The notes under the pieces: generated by a model
Told to the model about the DNA's origin: nothing
Seen by the model: the letters and a program-made list of their open reading frames with translations, nothing else
Database searches by the model: none
Program-made: the position numbers and the translations under genes
In this document: piece by piece, positions 1 to 8,883 of the stretch
Layout: each line of letters begins with the position of its first letter
Position numbering within the stretch: position 1 is the first letter of the stretch
Assembly: GCF_001570805.1 (NCBI RefSeq)
Contig: NZ_BCSJ01000002.1
Location: 149,946 to 213,945 of the forward strand
Length of the DNA stretch: 64,000 nt
Direction: 5' to 3'
DNA from: Brevibacterium epidermidis NBRC 14811
GTDB taxonomy: Bacteria > Actinomycetota > Actinomycetes > Actinomycetales > Brevibacteriaceae

Positions 1-812
1 GGGAAGTCATCGAGCAGGGGAACATCGACGGTCTGCAACCCGATATAGGTACCCGATGACACGCTTTGGCTCAGCAGCGAATACCCGTGTCCCATCGCCA
101 CGAACGACCGCAGCGTCTCGTAGCCGGAGAACGAATGCCTTGTCTTCGGCACAACCCCTGCGATGCGGAACAGTTCGTCGTAGTACTGCCTGGAGAAGGG
201 CAGATCGAGCTGGATGTAGTCTTCGCCGGCAAACTCACTCAGGCGCACCGGCTCCGGCGTCCCGTTCCTGGCCAAGCGATGGTTGCGAGAAACCAGAACA
301 TGAGGTTCGACGACGTCGAGAAGGAAGGTGTCGAATCGACCCGTCGGCCCGAGCATGTACGTCAGCGCCAGATCGCAGTCACCAGCCGCGACGGCTCTCT
401 GGAGTTCTTCCAGGTCGGCCTCGAGGTACGTCACCTGAACGTCTGGGTAGCGTTTCGCGAATTCGTCGTGGATCAGCGGCAGCCGGGTCGGTGCGATCGG
501 CGAGAACACGCCGACAGTCAGGCTCCCGCTCAGAGACCGAGAGAGTCCCTGCGCGGTTTCGCCGAGCGCTTCGGACGCCTCGAGGAAGCCGGTCACTTCG
601 GCAAGGAATCGCTTTCCCGCCGGCGAGAGCACGACGGATCGGTTCTTCTGCCTGATGAAGAGGTCGAGCCCGATGGTCCGCTCGAGCTGAGCCATCGCCG
701 TCGAGATCGCCGACTGGGTGACATTGAGCTGCTTCGCCGCCTCGGTCATATTCTCTCGCCGGGCAACCTCCTGGAAGTACCGCAGCTGCACCAGAGTGAA
801 ATCGATGGCCAT
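1..812 (-). CDS. LysR-family transcriptional regulator (C-terminus beyond window edge)
   Basis: Reading the minus strand from an ATG at 812 gives a protein open to the window edge (about 270 residues). Residues 4-63 form the winged helix-turn-helix of LysR regulators (RYFQEVARRENMTEAAKQLN, then VTQSAISTAMAQLE and GLDLFIR). A periplasmic-binding-like effector domain follows (LTVGVFSPIAPTRLPLIHD, DCDLALTY). LysR proteins bind promoter DNA as tetramers and respond to a small metabolite; the ligand is not readable here. Only the last few tens of residues should be missing. It is divergent from the DUF222/HNH gene, with an AT-rich gap between. Family call is firm; the target is unknown. Confidence 0.9.
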   Translation of the reverse strand, partial: MAIDFTLVQLRYFQEVARRENMTEAAKQLNVTQSAISTAMAQLERTIGLDLFIRQKNRSVVLSPAGKRFLAEVTGFLEASEALGETAQGLSRSLSGSLTVGVFSPIAPTRLPLIHDEFAKRYPDVQVTYLEADLEELQRAVAAGDCDLALTYMLGPTGRFDTFLLDVVEPHVLVSRNHRLARNGTPEPVRLSEFAGEDYIQLDLPFSRQYYDELFRIAGVVPKTRHSFSGYETLRSFVAMGHGYSLLSQSVSSGTYIGLQTVDVPLLDDF

Positions 813-1112
813 AGCTCCCCATCATCCCACCGACGATGGCGATGCGTGCAGCCCCACCCTCACCGAGGCGCCCCCGCCCTGGCAAGAAACCCCAACCGTT
901 CCGAGGCGGCCAGGCCTCACCCAGAGCACCCAACTCGACCGGGGCAGCCCCAGCCCGGAGAATCCGCCCGACTCTCCAATCGACATCGATCTCGCGTCAG
1001 TGCCGACGAGTAGATTCGACTTCAAATCAACCCTGACGGCAACTTTCTGCACACAAAATAACGAAGCCATCAAACACGATATTATCAATCGAATCTTTTT
1101 CGAAATTTCTAT

Positions 1113-1140
1113 TGTTTTCTGTATCTTGACTGTCTATAAT
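1113..1140 (+). promoter_or_regulatory. Candidate sigma-70 promoter of the DUF222/HNH gene
   Basis: TATAAT at 1135-1140 is a perfect -10 element. TTGTTT at 1113-1118 gives a -35 with a 16-base spacer. It lies about 40 bases before the ATG at 1182, in the AT-richest part of the 813-1181 gap. The rest of that gap up to about 1010 is GC-rich with no convincing gene. Confidence 0.5.
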
Positions 1141-1181
1141 TTGAATAAGAGACCTTCAACGACGAACGGAACTCGACAGCG

Positions 1182-3281
1182 ATGACCTTCACCCCCGACC
1201 GCAAGCGACGCAAGTCAGGAAAGCGCGACCGACGCGCTGCCGCTGACTCGCGCGGCGGGGCAAGCCGCCGACCACCGACCAATTCGAGTCCGGCCGGTTC
1301 CACCGACCTGCCCACTCCGGTTGCTCGCGACTCCGCTGACAACGCGCCCGCAATCCCCGCAGGCGAGCTTTCGCGCCCTTCATCTCTAGCTGAGCAGCTC
1401 AAGGCAGCCGGACTCGACCTCAGTGGCCACCACTTCGCCGACGTGTTCAACGCCCTGGACCCCGTATCGACCGACGACGAACTGGACGAAGACGCACCGA
1501 CCACCGACATCGAAGAACCATACGAAGCCGTCGAAACACCGAACTCCAAAGCGGCCGACGTCGCTCAAACAAGCGAAGCAGTCGAAACGGAGAGCTCCGC
1601 AGAGCCCGAGTCTGGAGATGACTCTCAGCGACCGACCTCGCTGCACCCTGTTCTCACCGGCTCCACCTGGAACGATCTTGCCAAGAGCGCTCCCGAGATC
1701 ACCGACTCGATCGCCTCACTGACCGGACTGGTCGGTGCACTTCGGGCATTCGACCGCCCCATGGGGCCCAACGAGGCCCTGCAGGTCATCGACGGGGCGG
1801 AGGCGCTGCGCCGGCTCAGTGAATCTCTGTCCACTTTGGCCCTGGCCGTCTACGAACGCGTCGGCACTCCCAAAGACAGCGGCGCCAAGTCGACCAAGGC
1901 ACTCATCCAGGGGCGCCTCAACCTCTCGGGACGAGAAGCGAACCGCCGGGCAAGGCTCGCAGAGAATCTCGGCGGACGAGTCGCACTCGACGGACAACCC
2001 CTTGAGCCCGAACATCCGCTCGTCGCCGAGCAGCTCCACCTCGGCACTCTGCCCGCGGAGCACCTCACCGTCATCGAAGACTGCCTCAAGGCACTGCCCA
2101 CGTGGGTGGACCACGAGACGAAGTCCCGTGTGGAGGCCGACCTCGTGAAGTACGCGAAATCGGTGACTGTGAGCGAGCTCCGCGACATCTTCCGTCGGAT
2201 GCTCGCTCTCATCGACCCCGACGGTGCCGAGCCGCTCGACCCCAGCGATCGTTCCGCCTACTTCATCACTGCCCGGCCCAAGCGCAATGGAGACTGGAGG
2301 CTGGAAGGCGTCCTCGATCCCGTGGCGGGATCCGAACTGCACGGACTGTTGACCTCCAGGATTCAATCCGCGAAAGGCACCACATCGACAACCGCAGAAC
2401 CCACCGACTCCGAGGCGGACAAAGGCGAGCGCGAAGACGCTCCCCCACTCGTCCCGAACGCCGAGCCAGACCAGACTCCCGGTAGTGGCAGCCTCGGCCA
2501 GACCTTCGATGAGCACCGGTTCGAACCTCTCGATGCCGTCCTTACCGGAGATCGTTTCGATGCACCTCCATGGGCTGTCATCGAGGCCACCGGAGACAAC
2601 GAAGCCGAATCCGCGGATCCCGGTGCCAACCGTCCCGTTCCTGCCGGTCACGGGGTCCGCGCCAATGGTTCGGCCGTCGATCTCATGAGCGAGCAGCCCA
2701 ATGCGAAGGCCTGGATCTACGAACGTTTCGCCACTCTCATTTCGCGCATCAGCATGAAGGAAGCCGCCAAAGGTTCGCCTTACGCCCTGGTCGTCACAGC
2801 AAAAGCGTCCGACATTGCCAACGGCATCGGCGAAGCCACCACAGGCTCCGGCGACCGCTTCCCGATGGGCGACGTCGCTCGGCGCGGCCTCGATGGCACC
2901 GTCTTCTTCCACCTGATGGACGAAAAGGCTCGCACGGTGGAAGTCTGCACGGAACAGCGCTTCGCAAACAAGAAGCAGACCGCAATCGTCACCGCCAGGG
3001 ATCGCGGATGCGTGTTCCCCGGTTGCGATGCACCGGCGGGGTGGTGCGACGTGAACCATGTTGTGCCGCACGCCCTGGGCGGCAAGACCGACATCAACAA
3101 CATGTGCCTGCTGTGTTCCTTCCACCACCACCTTATGGACCGCTCCGACTGGGAAGTCTTCATGCTCGGCGACGGACGGCCGGCATGGCGACCGCCCGAA
3201 AGCACCGACCCTGCTCGCATTCCAATCCTGCACTCACGATTCATCACAGACGACATCATCGAGGGCCTCTTCGGCACGTAG
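1182..3281 (+). CDS. DUF222 / HNH endonuclease-domain protein (13E12-repeat-like)
   Basis: 699 residues. The first 150 or so are charged and low-complexity (Arg/Lys-rich, then Asp/Glu-rich). The middle is a DUF222 region (EALRRLSESLSTLALAVYER; LNLSGREANRRARLAENLGG). The C-terminus, from about residue 607, is an HNH nuclease fold: DRGCVFPGCD, then CDVNHVVPHALGG, then NNMCLLCSFHHHLMDR, with paired Cys for zinc and the catalytic His. Such proteins are common, often multicopy, in actinobacteria. They resemble intein and group I intron nucleases and are often called 13E12 proteins, but no general function is established. The ATG at 1182 follows a clear promoter. It stands alone with no partner gene. 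Confidence 0.85.
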   Translation: MTFTPDRKRRKSGKRDRRAAADSRGGASRRPPTNSSPAGSTDLPTPVARDSADNAPAIPAGELSRPSSLAEQLKAAGLDLSGHHFADVFNALDPVSTDDELDEDAPTTDIEEPYEAVETPNSKAADVAQTSEAVETESSAEPESGDDSQRPTSLHPVLTGSTWNDLAKSAPEITDSIASLTGLVGALRAFDRPMGPNEALQVIDGAEALRRLSESLSTLALAVYERVGTPKDSGAKSTKALIQGRLNLSGREANRRARLAENLGGRVALDGQPLEPEHPLVAEQLHLGTLPAEHLTVIEDCLKALPTWVDHETKSRVEADLVKYAKSVTVSELRDIFRRMLALIDPDGAEPLDPSDRSAYFITARPKRNGDWRLEGVLDPVAGSELHGLLTSRIQSAKGTTSTTAEPTDSEADKGEREDAPPLVPNAEPDQTPGSGSLGQTFDEHRFEPLDAVLTGDRFDAPPWAVIEATGDNEAESADPGANRPVPAGHGVRANGSAVDLMSEQPNAKAWIYERFATLISRISMKEAAKGSPYALVVTAKASDIANGIGEATTGSGDRFPMGDVARRGLDGTVFFHLMDEKARTVEVCTEQRFANKKQTAIVTARDRGCVFPGCDAPAGWCDVNHVVPHALGGKTDINNMCLLCSFHHHLMDRSDWEVFMLGDGRPAWRPPESTDPARIPILHSRFITDDIIEGLFGT

Positions 3282-3481
3282 CGGGGCACGGTTGTTCAAA
3301 GGCACCGCTGCGCCTCCACTCCAGTACGAGCCCGGTAGGTGTGCGAAGATCGCGACCAACACCTGACGTGCTCACCTGCCTGCCGAACCCACTCCACCGG
3401 CCCTCGGCCCGCAACGCACTTTCGGGAATGCAGCACTTCAGCGAATGCACGATTCCCAGCCACCGCAAATAGACTGGCCCC

Positions 3482-4396
3482 ATGCACCTCGGCCTTCTGA
3501 CTTCCAGCGCTGTTCCGCACGACTTCTCAGCTGCAATCCCCAGTCCTTCCATCTCTAGCTTCCAACTCGGACCGCTGACGATCCACTTCTATGCGCTGTG
3601 CATCCTGGTGGGCATCATCATCGCCATTGTGCTGACGAACCGCCGCCTGACCAAGCGCGGTGTCGAGGACTGGCAGGTGCTCGACATCGCGACTCTGGCC
3701 GTACCGATGGCCATCGTCTTCGCCCGCATCTACCACGTCATCACGCACTACACCGACTACTTCGGTCCCGGTCGCAACCCGTGGAACCCCTTCGAACCAG
3801 GCTCGGTGTGGGCCATCTGGGAGGGCGGAATCGCGATCTTCGGATCGCTCATCGGCGGCACGCTGGGTGCATGGATCATGTGCCGCCGCCTCGGCCTCAA
3901 GCTGACCACTCTGCTCGACGCCCTAGCCCCTGGTCTCATCCTTGCCCAAGCCTGCGGACGCTTCGGCAACTGGTTCAACCAAGAGCTCTTCGGACTGCCG
4001 ACCACCCTGCCCTGGGGCCTCGAGATCGACCCCAGCAATCCCGCCATCCCACCAGGCACCCCGGCTGACACGCTCTTCCACCCGACGTTCCTCTACGAGG
4101 TCGTCTGGAACAGCCTCGGCGCACTCGTCCTGCTCTATCTCGGCCGCCACGTCTTCTTCCAGTGGGGACGCCTCTTCGCCGTCTACCTGATGTGGTACGG
4201 CGCCGGCCGCATCGTCTGGGAATCGATCCGCCTCGACCCGAGCTTCGTCATCCTCGGCCTGCGTACGAACGTCTGGGGTGCAATCGGCGCCGTCGCGCTC
4301 GGTGCGCTGATCATGATCGTGCAGTGGAAACGCCATCCCGAACCCGAGGAATCGCCCTTCCTCCCCGGACAAGAACCCGAACCTGCGAAAGACTGA
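3482..4396 (+). CDS. lgt: Prolipoprotein diacylglyceryl transferase
   Basis: 304 residues, within the usual Lgt length. Lgt moves diacylglycerol from phosphatidylglycerol to the lipobox Cys of prolipoproteins at the outer face of the cytoplasmic membrane, the first step of lipoprotein maturation. The Lgt signature is present at about 157-170 (CGRFGNWFNQELFG), preceded by the glycine-rich GGIAIFGSLIGG stretch. About seven membrane segments alternate along the chain. The C-terminus is a short acidic tail. Substrates in this window include the TAXI solute-binding lipoprotein at 40435-41430. Apparently a single-gene transcription unit. Confidence 0.96.
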   Translation: MHLGLLTSSAVPHDFSAAIPSPSISSFQLGPLTIHFYALCILVGIIIAIVLTNRRLTKRGVEDWQVLDIATLAVPMAIVFARIYHVITHYTDYFGPGRNPWNPFEPGSVWAIWEGGIAIFGSLIGGTLGAWIMCRRLGLKLTTLLDALAPGLILAQACGRFGNWFNQELFGLPTTLPWGLEIDPSNPAIPPGTPADTLFHPTFLYEVVWNSLGALVLLYLGRHVFFQWGRLFAVYLMWYGAGRIVWESIRLDPSFVILGLRTNVWGAIGAVALGALIMIVQWKRHPEPEESPFLPGQEPEPAKD

Positions 4397-4602
4397 CGGC
4401 ACCCCTCGCCGAGGCGGCTCCCCGGGTCCGTCGTCTCGCGCGGTTCCCTTCCTTGACCGGACGATCCACTCTTTCTCCGGAAACGACCGGTCACCGATCA
4501 CAGGCGACCAGGGCTGAGGTTCACTCAAGCTGAAATGCTGTCCCAGCCGAGGCAGGAGGGGCGGCACCCGCCGACTATCTACTGCAAAGTAACGTAGTCG
4601 TC

Positions 4603-5145
4603 ATGCACTTCTTCCGTATGCTCCTGCACCTCTTCAGGTCCAAGCAGCGCTCTGCCCGCGACATTTGGGACACGTATTTCCTCCCCATGCGCGTCCACCT
4701 TGGCGAGATCGACATCTTCATGCATCTCAACAACGGCAAGTACCTGTCGATCATGGACCTCGGCCGACTCGACATGATGATGCGCAGCGGAGCCTGGCAG
4801 GCAATGCGCGAGCGCGGGTGGTCCGGAGTCGTCAGCGGCGAGACCATCAGCTTCCGCAAATCACTCAAACTCTGGCAGCGCTACACGCTGGAAACCAAGG
4901 TCTGCGGAATCGATGAGCGCACCGTGTTCTTCGAGCATCGCATGACCGTCGGCGGGGAGATCTTCGCCCGTGCCTACGTCGGCACCCGCGTGATCTCAGA
5001 CAGCGGCCCGCTCACCAGGGACGATCTCATCGAAGCGTTCGGCATGCCGGAGAACGTCCCCGAACTGCCCGACTGGATCCACGAGTGGCGCCGCCACAAC
5101 GCACTGCCGAGCACCCGACGCCCGGCCTGGAGCAGCTGGAACTAG
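4603..5145 (+). CDS. THEM6-like hotdog-fold thioesterase
   Basis: 180 residues. The block VHLGEIDIFMHLNNGKYLSIMDLGR is typical of the THEM6 / 4-hydroxybenzoyl-CoA thioesterase-like hotdog family, in which an Asp or His near the HLNNGKYL turn supports acyl-CoA thioester cleavage. A short basic and hydrophobic N-terminal helix (HFFRMLLHLF) may associate with membrane. The rest carries the strand pattern of a single hotdog domain (YTLETKVCGIDERTVFFEHRM). Substrate is unknown. It follows lgt by about 200 bases in the same direction; the aminotransferase at 5182 converges on it. Confidence 0.75.
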   Translation: MHFFRMLLHLFRSKQRSARDIWDTYFLPMRVHLGEIDIFMHLNNGKYLSIMDLGRLDMMMRSGAWQAMRERGWSGVVSGETISFRKSLKLWQRYTLETKVCGIDERTVFFEHRMTVGGEIFARAYVGTRVISDSGPLTRDDLIEAFGMPENVPELPDWIHEWRRHNALPSTRRPAWSSWN

Positions 5146-5181
5146 CCGAGCCATAGTCGGGAACAGCCTGCCCCGGCCGGT

Positions 5182-6375
5182 TCAGACCTCGAGCCACTCC
5201 TTGAGTCGGCCGAGCCCGGTCGTGATCGCAGCTTCGTCGATGCCCGAATATGCCAACCGGATATAGGACCGATCCTCACCGGGCTGTGGTGAGCCGAAAT
5301 GCTCGCGAGTGCAGAATGACACTCCCGTGGCATGCAGCGCCTCTGTGGAGAAGTCGGCCAGAGTCGCGATTCCCTTCGCCTCCATCGCCTCGGTGACATC
5401 GGGGAAGACGTAGAACGTCGACCCCGGGGTCGCCGCGGACATGCCGGGGATCTCATTGATGAGCCGACAGGTGGCATCACGTCGTTTGCGCAGCACCTCC
5501 AACATCTGCCCGACCGGCCCCTGCGGCCCACGCAGGGCTGCGATCCCCGCCCACTGCACGTACTGGTTTGTGCAGGATTCGTCGTTGGTATTCATCAGCG
5601 AGATCGCCTCGGCGACCTCCTTCGGCGCTACCGCGCACCCGAGACGCGAACCGGTCATCGCGTACTTCTTCGAGAACGTGTAGAGGATGACGGTGCGCTC
5701 GCGCATGCCCGGCAGCGCGGCGATCGACTGAGACTTCCCCTTGTAGCGCATCTCGAAATACGCCTCATCGGAGAGCACCCACAGGTCGAATTCCTGCGCG
5801 ATCGCAGCGATGGCCTCCCGCTCCCCCGGGGTGGATTCCGCAGAGATCGGGTTCTGCAGGTCGTTGTAGATGATCGCCGTGGTGTTCTCATCGATCGACG
5901 CCCGCAGGTGATCGAGGTCGATCGCGAAACCGTCGGAGGTCGGAACATAGCGATAGGGCAGAGCTGTACCGCCGAAGTATTCGATCTGGGATTCGTAGAT
6001 CGGGAATCCCGGGTTCGGGTAGAGCACACCTTCGCCGGGGTTCATCACCGCTTGGAGGAATTTCGTGATCACGGGTTTGCCACCGGTGGTCACAACCACC
6101 TCGGCGGGGTCGATCGTCATTCCGCGCCGCGCGCCGATGTCATCGGCGAGCGCCTCTCGCAGCTCGGGGATCCCCGGCCCGGGGCAGTAGCCGGTCTTGC
6201 CGTCGACGATAGCCTTCTCGAGGGCTTCGACGATGTGGCCGGCCAAGGGAAAATTGAGATCGCCGAGGTGGAACGGGAAGACCTCGTTGCCCTTCGCCTT
6301 CCAATCGGCGGCGGCCTGGGCCACGCGGAAAGCGGTCTCGGTGCCGAGGTTGTCCAAGCGGCGAGCAGTCTTCAT
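5182..6375 (-). CDS. PLP-dependent class I aminotransferase
   Basis: 397 residues from the ATG at 6375, chosen because GAAGAAGGAG lies just upstream; a longer frame upstream lacks this signal. Fold type I aminotransferase. The PLP-binding Lys lies in TFSKKYAMTGSRLG (about residue 235), with the phosphate-binding Arg in the same loop. The cofactor Asn and Tyr region (IYNDLQNPISAESTPG; VLSDEAYFEM) and a C-terminal substrate Arg (RSYIRLAYSGID) are present. The family moves amino groups from amino acids to 2-oxo acids. Substrate cannot be assigned. A second aminotransferase at 8884-10074 is related but has its own sequence. The cupin gene lies upstream on the same strand. Confidence 0.88.
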   Translation of the reverse strand: MKTARRLDNLGTETAFRVAQAAADWKAKGNEVFPFHLGDLNFPLAGHIVEALEKAIVDGKTGYCPGPGIPELREALADDIGARRGMTIDPAEVVVTTGGKPVITKFLQAVMNPGEGVLYPNPGFPIYESQIEYFGGTALPYRYVPTSDGFAIDLDHLRASIDENTTAIIYNDLQNPISAESTPGEREAIAAIAQEFDLWVLSDEAYFEMRYKGKSQSIAALPGMRERTVILYTFSKKYAMTGSRLGCAVAPKEVAEAISLMNTNDESCTNQYVQWAGIAALRGPQGPVGQMLEVLRKRRDATCRLINEIPGMSAATPGSTFYVFPDVTEAMEAKGIATLADFSTEALHATGVSFCTREHFGSPQPGEDRSYIRLAYSGIDEAAITTGLGRLKEWLEV

Positions 6376-6535
6376 CGTCGACTCCTTCTTCGGGGTCCAT
6401 CTCTTCGGGGCAGTGCTGAGGTGTTGGTGCTGCTCACCGTGGGACGAAACCGTCCCAGGGCACGGTGCGCACCGGTTCACTCACGATAGAGCACCTGACC
6501 AGGGGTTGTCAGCGATGTCCGTGCCGAAGGCCATA

Positions 6536-6552
6536 TTGTCAGTCACCGACAA
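6536..6552. promoter_or_regulatory. Inverted repeat upstream of the aminotransferase
   Basis: TTGTC (6536-6540) and GACAA (6548-6552) are separated by 7 bases, in the 244-base gap between the cupin stop and the aminotransferase start. The spacing suits a dimeric repressor, but no regulator is adjacent. Short arms, so this could be chance. Confidence 0.25.
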
Positions 6553-6619
6553 GCGTGCGATTGCGAAGAATCGTGGACGTCCTGCGAAACGCACGCGAAC
6601 TGACGACCTGCGGCAACCC

Positions 6620-7078
6620 TCACCCCTCGCTGGGCGCGACGTACAGCTTCCGCAGCGGCGCCCCATCGATGTACCAGCGCGTCTTCATCCCATCAACGAG
6701 GCGGACCAGCGACCCTGGCACCAGTTCGATGGGGTCACGGCGGGGCTCGTCGAATTCGATGCGCCCGTTCCCTGAGATGACGAGGAAGACCTCGTCGCCT
6801 TCGATATCGCGCATCGCTCCCGCGCTCATCTCCCACAGCCCGAAGTCGGCTCCCCCGATCGTGCCGAGTTCGGCGACGCCCGTCGTCACGGGCCCGACCG
6901 GCTGCTCCGCCGCGACGGCGTCTTCGGATACCTCTGCCGAGGCGGTCAATCCATCCGACTCGACCGAACTGTTCGAGTCGGCGCCGCTGTCCGAGGCGGT
7001 CGAGACCTTCTGCCAGTCCTCGATCGGTTCGTGGCTGAGAGGGAAATCGTGGGTGCTGATCGGCTCCATTGCGCTCAT
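6620..7078 (-). CDS. Cupin domain protein (DUF861/EutQ-like)
   Basis: 152 residues from ATG 7078. The C-terminal half is a small beta-barrel cupin (FGLWEMSAGAMRDIEGDEVF, then VISGNGRIEFDEPRRD, then GSLVRLVDGMKTRWYIDGAP), resembling the DUF861/EutQ-like cupin_3 family. The N-terminal half is an acidic Ser/Ala/Val-rich linker. In-frame alternatives are TTG at 7117 and ATG at 7069; none has a strong ribosome site, so the start is uncertain. Cupins of this kind often sit beside amino acid and polyamine oxidases, as here with the divergent flavin oxidoreductase. Reaction unknown; it may only bind or isomerise a small ligand. Confidence 0.78.
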   Translation of the reverse strand: MSAMEPISTHDFPLSHEPIEDWQKVSTASDSGADSNSSVESDGLTASAEVSEDAVAAEQPVGPVTTGVAELGTIGGADFGLWEMSAGAMRDIEGDEVFLVISGNGRIEFDEPRRDPIELVPGSLVRLVDGMKTRWYIDGAPLRKLYVAPSEG

Positions 7079-7257
7079 GCGAACAGTGTAGCCAGACGGC
7101 TCTTCCAAGTCCCGCAATAACGAAGAAATCAGTAGGCTGACGAGCTCGTTTCAGCACTCAATACAAAGTGGCGCAACTATTTACTTCACCTTGCGAGTGA
7201 GATAGAACTGTTTCCGTAGGCGACCACCTGGTCCGCCTCGAGTTCAGGAGATGATCC

Positions 7258-8712
7258 GTGTCCTACTTCAATGGTGAAGCCTCGCACTGGCTGGCAGCCT
7301 CCCCCGCCGATGACATCGCCCCAGCTCCTCTGCCGCGCGAGAAACAGGATCTCGTCATCGTCGGCGGCGGACTGACCGGGCTGTGGTCGGCCTACTACGC
7401 CAGGCAGGCTCACCCCGATTGGGCGATCACCATCATCGAAGCCCGACATATCGGCTACGGCGCATCCGGTCGCAACGGCGGATGGCTGTCGACCCTGCTG
7501 CCGGGCAACCGCACCAAGTTCGCCGAGGCGGTCGACCGCGCTCGGAAAAGCGACCCCACCGGGCCGGTCGGCTCAGCGGGTCTCGACGGTGTGGCCAGCG
7601 TCAGCGCCTTTCAAGCCGCCCTCTTCGACTCCATCGACGAGGTCCTCGACGTCTGCACCGTCGAAGGCATCGATGCCCATCAGGTGCGCGGCGGTCATAT
7701 CGACATCGCCCAGTCGGAGGTCGGCCTGTCCCGGCTGCGCGAACTTCAGGCCGGCAACGAGCAGTTCGGCTACGGGCCCGAGGATATGCATTTCCTCGAC
7801 GCCGAGGCCACGCGTGCCCACATCAACGTCGACAAGGCGCTCGGCAGCCTCTACTTCCCCGGCACCGCCGCCATCGATCCGGCGCTGCTCACCCGCGGAC
7901 TCGGCCACGTCCTCAGGAAACAGGGTGTGACCATCTGCGAAGCCACCTCGGCGAGGCATATCCGCAAGAATTCGGTCGCCACGGACCGCGGGCCCGTGTA
8001 CGCGAACACGATCTTCGTGTGCCTCGAAGGATATTCGGACACGGTCGGCGGCGACCTGCCGGGGCTGCAGGGACGCCAGGTCATCCCGGTGTTCTCGTCG
8101 ATGATCGCAACCGAGCCACTGCCCGCCGAGGCATGGGCGTCGATCGGCTGGGAGGGGCGCGAATGCCTCGGCGACACCGCCCACACGTTCGTCTATGCCC
8201 AGCGCACCGCCGATGATCGGATCGCGCTCGGCGGTCGCGGGGCACCGTATGCCTACCGGTCGGGTCTGCCCGGTGACGGCGAGGTCCCCGCCGAGGTGGT
8301 CGACCTCCTGGCCGGGCGCCTGTCCTCACTCTTCCCCGACCTCGAGTTCGATGTTGCGCATGCCTGGCGGGGTGCGCTCGGGGTGACCCGGGACTGGTGC
8401 GCCGGGGTCTTCTTCGACCCAACACAGCGCATCGGGGTGGCCCGCGGCTATGCCGGACACGGGGTGACGGCCACTCATCTGGCGGCGAAGACCCTGCTCG
8501 ACCGGGCTGCCGGCGATGCGACTCCGCTGACCGCATTGCCGTGGAACGACCATTTCTCGGGACAGTGGGAGCCCGAACCGATCCGGTGGTTGGGCATCCG
8601 GTCGATGTACAAGATCTTCGGTTTCGCCGACGCGTGGGAGTCAGCGACCGGGGCGAAGAAGACTAGCCTGCTCGCCCGATTCGGATCCCGACTGGCCGGC
8701 CTGCACGAGTAG
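7258..8712 (+). CDS. FAD-dependent oxidoreductase, DAO family (PuuB-like)
   Basis: 484 residues. GTG start at 7258 with CAGGAG seven bases upstream. The ADP-binding Rossmann motif is LVIVGGGLTGLWSAYYARQ (about 31-49), followed by ASGRNGGWLS, where DAO-family enzymes contact the flavin. A C-terminal FAD loop reads RIGVARGYAGHGVTATHLA. The closest familiar group is gamma-glutamylputrescine oxidoreductase and glycine/D-amino acid oxidases, which oxidise C-N bonds to imines with reduced FAD. Context of two aminotransferases and a EutQ-like cupin supports amine or amino acid catabolism. Exact substrate unknown. Confidence 0.88.
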   Translation: MSYFNGEASHWLAASPADDIAPAPLPREKQDLVIVGGGLTGLWSAYYARQAHPDWAITIIEARHIGYGASGRNGGWLSTLLPGNRTKFAEAVDRARKSDPTGPVGSAGLDGVASVSAFQAALFDSIDEVLDVCTVEGIDAHQVRGGHIDIAQSEVGLSRLRELQAGNEQFGYGPEDMHFLDAEATRAHINVDKALGSLYFPGTAAIDPALLTRGLGHVLRKQGVTICEATSARHIRKNSVATDRGPVYANTIFVCLEGYSDTVGGDLPGLQGRQVIPVFSSMIATEPLPAEAWASIGWEGRECLGDTAHTFVYAQRTADDRIALGGRGAPYAYRSGLPGDGEVPAEVVDLLAGRLSSLFPDLEFDVAHAWRGALGVTRDWCAGVFFDPTQRIGVARGYAGHGVTATHLAAKTLLDRAAGDATPLTALPWNDHFSGQWEPEPIRWLGIRSMYKIFGFADAWESATGAKKTSLLARFGSRLAGLHE

Positions 8713-8738
8713 GCGGGGCGGGGGCTGGCATGCACCAC

Positions 8739-8800
8739 CAGCTTGGTGAACCTGCACCAGCTCGGCGCAGGCACCAAGCCAGCGCAGATTCACCAAGCTG
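8739..8800 (+). terminator. Nested hairpin between the oxidoreductase and aminotransferase
   Basis: A perfect 12-base inverted repeat, CAGCTTGGTGAA at 8739-8750 and its complement at 8789-8800, encloses a second stem CCTGC/GCAGG (8751-8755 and 8767-8771). It starts 27 bases after the oxidoreductase stop. No T-run follows. It could be an intrinsic terminator of the actinobacterial type or an attenuator before the aminotransferase. Confidence 0.5.
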
Positions 8801-8883
8801 AAGCCCAGCTGCCGGGGACCGGCCCGGTCTCGCGCTTCGGCCCGCCCTTGTCGCTCCCGCAGAGTCAGGGGCAGACTGAGGCC

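Noticed and set aside
1716..3233. 505-residue minus-strand frame within the DUF222/HNH gene
   Set aside because: No ribosome site or motif; the plus frame contains the HNH signature.
5332..6489. 385-residue plus-strand frame opposite the aminotransferase
   Set aside because: Arg/Asp/Glu-rich shadow with no domain; the minus gene has the PLP Lys and a ribosome site.
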